From Phalacrocorax aristotelis (Eukaryota; Chordata; Aves; Suliformes; Phalacrocoracidae): a stretch of 64,000 nucleotides of DNA. The translations under genes were made by a program, and so were the position numbers. Of this stretch, positions 39,201-48,200 are shown one piece after another (position 1 is the first letter of the stretch; each line of letters begins with the position of its first letter). A model generated the notes under the pieces. It ran no database searches, had not been told where the DNA came from, and worked only from the letters and a program-made list of their open reading frames with translations. Location: assembly GCF_949628215.1 (NCBI RefSeq), contig NC_134277.1, positions 53,702,918-53,766,917 on the forward strand. The letters run 5' to 3'.

Positions 39201-42200
39201 TCTTAAATTGGGTCTAGTATGTCACCGGAATAACTCTGGAATGTTGAGCAAAAAAAAAAAAATTATACTAACTAATGGTGGTGTGGCAGTGCAAGAGAGA
39301 ATTCTCTTGGGCTTTTGCTGTAACAGTACAGAAAAACACTGAAATTTTTGCTGGACCTTCTATTTTCCCTATATAGACTGAGAAGGAGATTGGATCCCTT
39401 ACTTTGGGCTTCACATGGCAGATAATGTTAAAATTCTGATTTGAAATATGCCATAATGAAAATAATTCTACACATCATTCTTTTAATGAAATTATGCAAA
39501 AAATATAATTGAATGGCAGCTTTCTTATGTGGCTTCTTTATTTGCAATGAAGTCAGCAAGTACAGTGCAAAACTTTAATGGCAGTTTATTTGTGTTTTGT
39601 CCTATAAGACAAATCTCATGCCATTCAAAATACGATAATCAGATAAAAGCACCGATTGCAAAAATGCCTCTGATTTACCACAGCACTTCCACAAGTAACA
39701 TAGGTTCAGTGTTAGGAGTGGTGAGTGACATCTCTGCTTTTTAACCTTTTTTGAGAATGCTAAAGCAATCTGCCTGCCAAGGATGATTTCGTTTGCTTCT
39801 TTCATTTCATACTTAGGTATTTTATGTATTAAATAGCAAGGTCTTCTCACTTCTAGATTATACAAGAAATTTCACGTAGGTATTGCCTGCTTATGTTTCA
39901 GGATCTTTTGCATAGCTAGCCATTTCTCCAGCTGCTTTTGGTTTTATTATTAATGTTTATCCTTCCTGCTGTTCCATACCTTAGCATACTACACACACTT
40001 TAGAAAAAAGAATACAAAGTGCTTATCACTGTCTGAAATGAGATGATCTTCACTTTGACTTCGAGTCTTTTTCAGACAAGCTCATTGTTTTAAGCTATAC
40101 TGAAAGTGAAGTTGTACATTTAAGACAGAAATTAAAAGTATGCAAATATGCTTTGTGTGGTGGTTGTTTTTTTTTGTTTTGTTGTTTGTTTTTTTTTTTT
40201 CCAGCTTGTATACCATGCATTGCAGCTGTTGGCATTCAGTGTCCTAGCGATTTTAATCATGAGACTAAAACTGTTTTTGACACCACACCTATGTGTTATG
40301 GCTTCCTTGGTGTGTTCAAAACAGGTAAGGTCTTTTTTTAATACTGTAGCTATCTCAGTACTTGCAGTATTATGCAGATATTTGTCCTAAAGCAAATTTC
40401 TGTGTGCATAATTGCTGAATCTGAGTGTACCAGTTAAAAATAAACCAGATTATATTACCCATCAAGAAATACGGTTACACAAGTTCCATTCTCCCCTCTC
40501 CCCAAATAAGGCAAATGTCTTGTTTTGTGACTTGTCCAATTGCATTATTATACAAGTTAATATGCTGTGTATTGAGATTGAGCATACAGAGATATACACT
40601 GGAGTTTACTGTATTTACACTTCTGTGCCATTAGAAGTTTTTTATTGACTATTAATTTTATCCAAACAGTGTTTGACTTTGTTTACACTGTGTTTTCACA
40701 GCTCTTTAGGGCTTATTGCCTTGCATAGTTTTTGTGTATTAATTCTTTCCATAAGTATAGTCTTTAAGTCTTGCATGTTGAAAATATTTCAGCTGTAAAA
40801 ATCAAAAGTCATATGCCTAAATCAGATTTTTAATTTTCCTACCTGGAAATCATCTATAACATAAAATGTTACTAGATTTTCTCCAGGTATAAAAGATCTT
40901 AGAATTGGCTTTCCATGTTTCAGTATCTGTGTTTTTGAGAAGAGAACTTGATTACATCTGTATCTTAATAACTTTTTTAGAAGCTAAAGCTTCAAAAAGT
41001 AGGGTAAAAAGTAGGGTAAGCAAAAGTAGGGTAAGCAGTCCTTTGTCTGGGAAGCAGACGGGGAAGTAGATTGAAAACTGGCTGAACAACTGGGCATAGA
41101 GCAGGGTTATCAGTGGTATGAAGTCTGATTGAAGGCCAGTAACTAGCAATGTACTAGGGGTCAATACTGTGACCAATCCTATTCAATGTCTTTGTTAATG
41201 GTGTGGATGATGGGACAGAGTGTACCCTCAGCAAGTTTGCTGATGGTACAAAACTGGGAGGAGTGGCTGGTACACCAGATGGGTGTGCTGTCTTCTAGAG
41301 AGACCTTAACAGGCTGGTGAAATGGGCTTCCAGGAACCTCATGCAGTTCAACAAATGGAAGCACCAAAGTCCTGCACCTGGTGAGGAACAACCCTAGGCA
41401 CCAGTACATGCTGGGGGTTGATCATCTGGAAAGCTGCTTTGCAGAACAGGACCTGGGGTTCTGGTAGATTCTAAGTTGAACATAAGCCAGCAATATACCC
41501 GTGGTGCAAAGAAGGCCAACAGTATCCTGGGCTGTGTTAGGAGGAGTGTTGCCAGCAGGTTGAGGGAGGTGATCCTTCCCTTCTATTCAGCACTGGTAAG
41601 GCCACAGCAGGAGAGCTGGGTCCAGTTCTGGGCTCCCCAGTACAAGAGAGACATGGACATACTGGAGACAATCCAGCAAAGGGCCACGAGGGTGGTCAAG
41701 GGGCTGGAGCATCTCTCCTGTGAGGAAAGGCTGAGAGAGCTGGGACTGTTCAGTCTGGAGAAGAGAAGGTTCAGGGGGATCTTATCAGTGTGTAACAAAC
41801 ACCTGAAGGGAGGGTGCAAGAAGACAGAGTCGGGCTCTTTTCAGTGGTGCCTAGTAACAGAACCAGACACGATGGGCACACAGTGAAATGCAGGAGGCTC
41901 CCTCTGAACATCAGGAAACACTTTTTCACTCTGAGGGTGACCAAGCACTGGCACAGGCTGCCCAGGGAGGTGGTGGAATCTCCATCCTTGGAGGCAGTCC
42001 AAAGCTGTCTGGACACAGTCCTGGGCAACTGGCTCTAGGCGGCCCTGCTTGAGCAGGGGGTTGGACCAGATGACCTTCAGAGGTCCCTTCCAATCTCAAC
42101 CATGCTGTGATTTTGTAGAAAGTGTTACTTATGTCACACAAAGTAAGAATCTCACATTGATAGAGTGAAAGGTTATGATTAATAGTGAGCTGGGCTTACT

Positions 42201-45200
42201 AGCAAGAAAACAAATTGGAAAGATGAGATGGGGAACTCATGAAAATGTCTATATGGAGAACATCACCACAAGGATGAGTGGGAAAAAGAATCCAGTGCTA
42301 AGAACTGTTGCGGATATAATACTGAAGAAGGAGAAGAGAAAGATGTTTGACAGGGTGGGGAAACTAGCAATGGCTGGGGGAGAAAATTAGGATTTTAATA
42401 AGAAACCTGAGTCATTAGGTTTTCTGTTCTTGAAAATTGAAGAAATACAGGAATAACATTGTTTTTCTCACAATATCTGTGGTTGGAGACTGACCTAAAG
42501 GTGAATTAGGGTTATATGGTGAAGGCAATTACTGGCTGTAGAACATCTGACACCTGTGTCATACAACTGGAAGGTGAGTGAATGAGACAGAATTATACAA
42601 AGAGGAGAAAGTGGTCCCATGTTAAGGCAGCTGAACAAATGATAGTTTCCAAGATAACTGGATTGCTTCTGTGGATGCTCTTTCAGGGAAGGACAGTTCT
42701 TGATAATGCAGGACAGGCTACACAGTATCAGTCTGCTTAAATGTGCTCATCGCTTTCTTGATGCCTGTTTTGTTACTTGGCATAGGTAGAAGTGCTGAGT
42801 GTTTGCCAACATCAAATGAATCTGGACAGTGAACATAAATGCTAAAAACCGCTTTAAAAAGTAACTGTTTAGCCACCTTGTGACTGAGTATTGGAACTTA
42901 AGAGAAATTCCCTTTTCCTCTATGCTCTTGCTACTCTGTAAGGTTCACAGGTGTTCTGTTTCCCAGCTCTTAGTTGTTATTGAAGTATTGGTGTCCTCTT
43001 GGGTGGTCCAGTAGTTTAAGTAATAGCAGTTCCACTGTGGTTAAATTTTTCTGAATGAACTTTCCCGAGGTGTTTCTAAGTAATTTGAAATTAAGTTGCT
43101 TTTCAAAAGTCAGAAAAGAAAAAAAGTCCATTCTAACATGATTTCTGGATAACAATTACAGTATAAATTAATCCAGTCCAAAGTTAAGTTTTTCTTAATT
43201 CTTCTTAACTGTGTGTTCTTAGAAGAAAATCCATGGGCCTTTCTGCCCTTCATTACTGAAAAATTATTGTAGAATTTTCTAGTGAAGTTTAGAAGTATTT
43301 CTATGTTTTTAGCCACAGCAAAAGGCCTTTTTCCTTCTGAGAATTGGAAAAAAACCCAATAAAATCAGAATGGCTTTTTTTTCCCCCGTATGGAGAGAAG
43401 CAGTCTCTGAAAGACAGGGAAAAGTACCTTGCAACTGGTAATGACTGAGAGATGAGCTGCTAGAAACTGTTTCTATTAATATGCAGCCTCATTTGTTTTT
43501 TTCTGTATAGTAAGTTAGCTGGTACATGGCAAATTAATAAAAGTTTTCAGCTGGTGATATCTCTGTTTTCTTTTTTTAAAGCACCTGAGTAATGGCACTA
43601 CAGTAATTAATCATGGATTGTTGTGGTTTTAGTACTGCAGCTAAGGTCATCAGGCCAGTTATTGAAAACTGGTGCTTTTGGTAATCACTGCATTTTGGAT
43701 CTTAGAGGATGCTACATGTTATCACTGTGTAAATATTGGAAGAAGGACAGGTTCAGAGTATTTTATCAATATTTTTTTTTCTGCTGCTTCCAAGTGCATT
43801 TTTGCACTTTGGTTGTTCTGCTGTTTCCTATGGTTGTAGAGTGAGAGTAAGCTTCTCAGGAAGCTACAAATGCCAGATGATAACCTGTTCCGGGAGCTGC
43901 CCCTGTTGGAGCATATGGCTCAGGTCCAGTGACGGCTTCATCCTCTTCTGCAGCATCATGAAGGCATAGTTGGCTTCAAAGAAATAGGTCTTGAACGCTA
44001 GGGAAGGTAAGGCTTTAGATTACTGCAGTTTGGACAATTGTTCTGTGCAGAAGGTGATAAATGACCAACTGCCCCCTATAATAAGGCCTGTGGCTATCCT
44101 GGCCCTGGCTTGGGCCTTAGATGTACATACCTGTCTTCAAGAGTACCTAACTTTAGGTGGGCAATGTAAGTAAATATAAAACTAATTCCCTTGCGTTGTT
44201 ATCAGTGAAGGTTCTTCTGCCTATTCACCAGGTTGTCTAGGTTGGTGCTGATTGATACCTGTAAAAGACAAGCTGGACCTTTTTCTGGTCTGATTGATGT
44301 ATCCTTTCTTTAGTAGGGAGTGGCTGGTAATCTTCCAGGTAATATATGACTGGCTTCCACCTGAGAAAGAAACACTGGCCTCTAAGGCTGTTGAGCTGCT
44401 ATCGATCAAACCACTTCTAAGACTTGTCTGACTTAAGCAAGCAAAGGAATAAGAACTTTTTTTGTTTTGTTGGGTCAGGAAAATGTCAAGTGGGTTTTGG
44501 TGAGCTTTTTCTGTCCTATGGGCCGCTGAGCAGAAGTAGTCTTTTGAGACTGAAATATCTGACAGAATGTGTAATATTGAATCAGAAGAATTGCTGCGAT
44601 GAAGGGAGGTGAGAAGGGGAAGATGGGACTTGTAACCGAATGATTGATAAACACTTGGTACATTTACAATTACATAAAGTTTTAGAAGTTCGCATAAAGG
44701 AGTTGATAAGCAACAACTTGTTTTGATAGGTGCAAGAAAAATTTAAACAAATTTAACATACATGATTATCTCATTGTAATTGAGGTCAACACTGTGTCTT
44801 CCTCTAGCAGACCACGAACATTTACCTGCAGTGGTATGATAGTATAACTAATCTATTTTGAGGCTACAGATAGATAACTTGTTAATCAGCTGCCTTTGAA
44901 AATATATTTATTAATTAGTGAACAGTCAGCCTGAGGTGGACATTTGTAACATAAACCAAAAAAGAACAGAGAGGCAAAAGACATACTAGAATTATTCTGC
45001 ACACAGAAAAGGAATTTCGTATGTTGTGTTATTTCAGCCCATGGCATGAATCTGCGTAGTTTGATTACCTCAGTGTTGCAGCTTGCGGCAACTGATGGAC
45101 AATGAAAATGTTAACTCTTTACATCCACACATTTCCTCTTTTCCATTGGGAGGAATTATGCTATCCTGAGTGGAAATGTCGAAAGCAAAGAAAAACAGCT

Positions 45201-48200
45201 TGAGAAAGACTTTTAACATATTCCTTTGACAAAAACAAATTAAAAATCCTTAAATTGATATAAAAACCACGTGAGGAACAGCATCATGTATAAGAAATGC
45301 TCCTCTTGCATTGCATATACGTTCGATCATTCTAGGCTCTTTAAACAAAATAAATTAAACATTAGTAATGTTTTATAAAGGCATGATATGAATGTGATTT
45401 TCTTTGATTTGAAAACTCATGGAACTCAATGAAGAATTCCAAAGTTGTAGCATGTTCTTGAAGTGAGATTTTTGTGACTGTTGGCAAAAAGGAGATTTGC
45501 TTATGTAGAGTGGTGTACAAATGAACTGATTTCCCTTCATCCTTCCAGAGCACCTACCTACACAGTGGTCAGGCATATTTGTATACTAAGTTTCCCTGGA
45601 TAGTATTGCTGTTCTTGCTAGAGTGTTTAGCAAACCTTTGAGGATGAGAGTAAAATACACTATTTTTGGAGGGGTAACTTGAGGGTTTTAATAATCCAAA
45701 GCAGTTTACAGTTATTTTATAACAAAGATAACACACACTACCTAATTGGCATAGTCGTGCTAGTGGGAGGTTTTACTGTGAAACTTTATTTAATCATTTC
45801 ATGCTTTAATTTAAAAAAATGGATAAAGGTACTCTGAATTAAAGGTATTTAGTGCAGGTTTGATATTTTTGAAATGTTAGGCCTTGCTTCTAATTAACAA
45901 TACCTTAAAAAAAAGTGTAATTCATATTTTGTCTTATTTAAGGTTTAGGTCAGATATGGATGAGATAAAGTGTTCTTGCTCAAACTAAACTTCAACATAG
46001 CAAATTTGGTACTTCGTTCTTCTTAACTACCCATTTCACTTATTTCTGAGTATTTACTTATAGCCTCTAGTGAATAATCTTTAGGAAGAAGTGCAAAGAC
46101 AATCTTTTTCAGTTCAAGAGAGGGAAGAGTAGGATATAAATCAACCTTATATCACCGGAAAGGCAGACTTCGGGATGTTTTTGGAAGTTTGCAGTACAAT
46201 CTCTAATCCATATACTACAGCTAGAAACTCGGTGTAAATAGGAGATAATATACTGAAAAAGTGCAGTTAACATTATCGAGTCATCTTTACTTGAGGAATT
46301 TGACATTTAAACTACAACTTTAAAAGCTGCGTTAATGTCAATTTTAATTTTTATTTTTTTAGAATTATTAATATAATGCCCTACATTTGGTAAACATTAA
46401 TACTTCTTTTCAGGTCTCACTGAAATTTAGTGGAGAAGCAATAGCAGAGGTGTTTCATTGTAATTTATGTTAAGTTCCTCACTGAGAAATAAAAATTAAT
46501 TGTGCTGCATACAACATTACAGAATTGTTGTCTAGAAATTAATCGATTCTTGCATTTCAGTTGTTTGGATGGCTCTTCTGTAAAATCCAGCCCAAAACAT
46601 TGGTCTTTGCTATTTTAGCATTGATGGCAATAGAGGGATCAGCAAACCTTCAAACTCAGTGGAACATCATGGGAGAATTTAGCAATTTGCCACAGGAAGA
46701 ACTTTTAGAGTGGATAAAAGTCAATACCAGACAAGGTAAACTATTCAATAATGTATGATGTTCCCCATTTACTGTGAGATGTAACTATATAACTTGGTAA
46801 GAATGACTGAAGAGGTATTGCTACTAGCTGTGGTTTTGCCGTGGGACTATCCTACAGCCATGGTTTAGTCATGTATACTTGTCCATATAGAAGCTGTCTC
46901 AAATGAAAAAAAAAAAAATGCCAAAAGCTTGCTTTGTTAGGCTCCAGGCTACTAGTCTGGAGGTTCTAGCCTCTCGTATTTCTACGACAAAAGAGTTTTT
47001 GCAAAGTTCAATTAAAACAGGTTTTTGCTTGCATGACACTGTTCCTTTATGTGGATCCATGATCATAATTTTGCTAGAAGAGAATTCAAAGTGGATGTGA
47101 TGTGGTTGCTCCAGTCCTTTTATTAAAGTGAACAAAAGTGTCAGGAAACTAGCTGGAGACAAAGTAGTCACCTTTTTAGCAGGAAAATACCTTCAAACTG
47201 AAGCGGACTGAGATTTTTATTGCTCACTTAACAATGGTGTAAGAAGTGACAAATGAAAGCACACTGTCATAATGAATATGTTATTCTACCTAATCAAGAA
47301 AAATAAAATGTAATAACTAAACACCTATGAATGGAGATTTATCTAATGAGTTATAGTGAGTTCAAGATTTTAAAGAAAAGGGAAAAAAAAGTTACTTTGT
47401 GTATCTCCGGTTGGTGCCGTATAAGGCCTTTTCAAAAATAGTACCCTGCCCTCTTTATGTTTTTCCACAGGATTACTGTTTGGATATTTGAAGGTTGCTT
47501 CTCTGCTTTTACTGTTTGATTCTTCACTTCAAACATACCTTTCATTCTGTATTTCAGATGCAGTTTTTGCAGGAGCAATGCCTACAATGGCGAGTGTTAA
47601 ATTGTCTACACTTCGTCCTATTGTAAATCATCCTCACTATGAAGATGCGGGATTAAGGTAAATTTCAAAGTTGAGGATTTATTTTTATTTGCTATTAATG
47701 CTCTTAATGTTGGTAATATACAGTAGGAATGGCATCATGTTAAAATGTAAAATTTGATAAAACCCTGTAGAACTTGATTTATTATTTTAGTCAGATTGAA
47801 AACACATGCAGTACTTCTTCAGGATTTGCGTTCATCAGGCAGGATAAACTGTAGGATAGATACGGCTTCAAACTTAGATACAAAAAAATCAGAATACAGT
47901 TATGGAATTGGAATTAGCATGTACTATTACATCCTTTCTTCATTCTGTTTATTCCTCACATTGCAGACAGATGACTTTTTTCTCCAGCTAGCCAGTTTAG
48001 TTAATTACTATTAGCTTTCTGTGATGAAATGTAATTTTTTTCATGATAATACATCTGATTATTGAAATATTAAGACTAGTTGAAACTGAAATTTTGTAAT
48101 GGAATTACTGAGTTTTGTACTTTGTTATTTTCAAAATCAGCTTATTTTTATAAACAGAAATTGATTTATTTGCTAAGGTAATCAATTTCTTTTTTTACTT

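Larger units (their letters stand above)
38453..40204 (+). other. Introns 17 and 18 (flanking microexon 18)
   Basis: Intron 17 (38453-39044) contains a hairpin-forming inverted repeat. Intron 18 (39070-40204) is AT-rich and ends in a long T/GT tract before exon 19. Confidence 0.65.
40325..46560 (+). other. Intron 19, the longest
   Basis: About 6.2 kb. Apart from the tandem repeat and CR1 at 41.0-42.1 kb it is AT-rich, with no further element or gene recognised. Confidence 0.65.

Noticed and set aside
41476..41886. 136-codon + strand frame as a possible host gene
   Set aside because: Sequence is the C-terminal reverse-transcriptase region of a CR1 LINE; catalytic motif mutated and frame broken.
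47470..47557. Alternative acceptor TTTCCACAG upstream of exon 21
   Set aside because: Using it would insert sequence absent from the family before DAVFAGAM; the nearer TTTCAG fits phase and homology.
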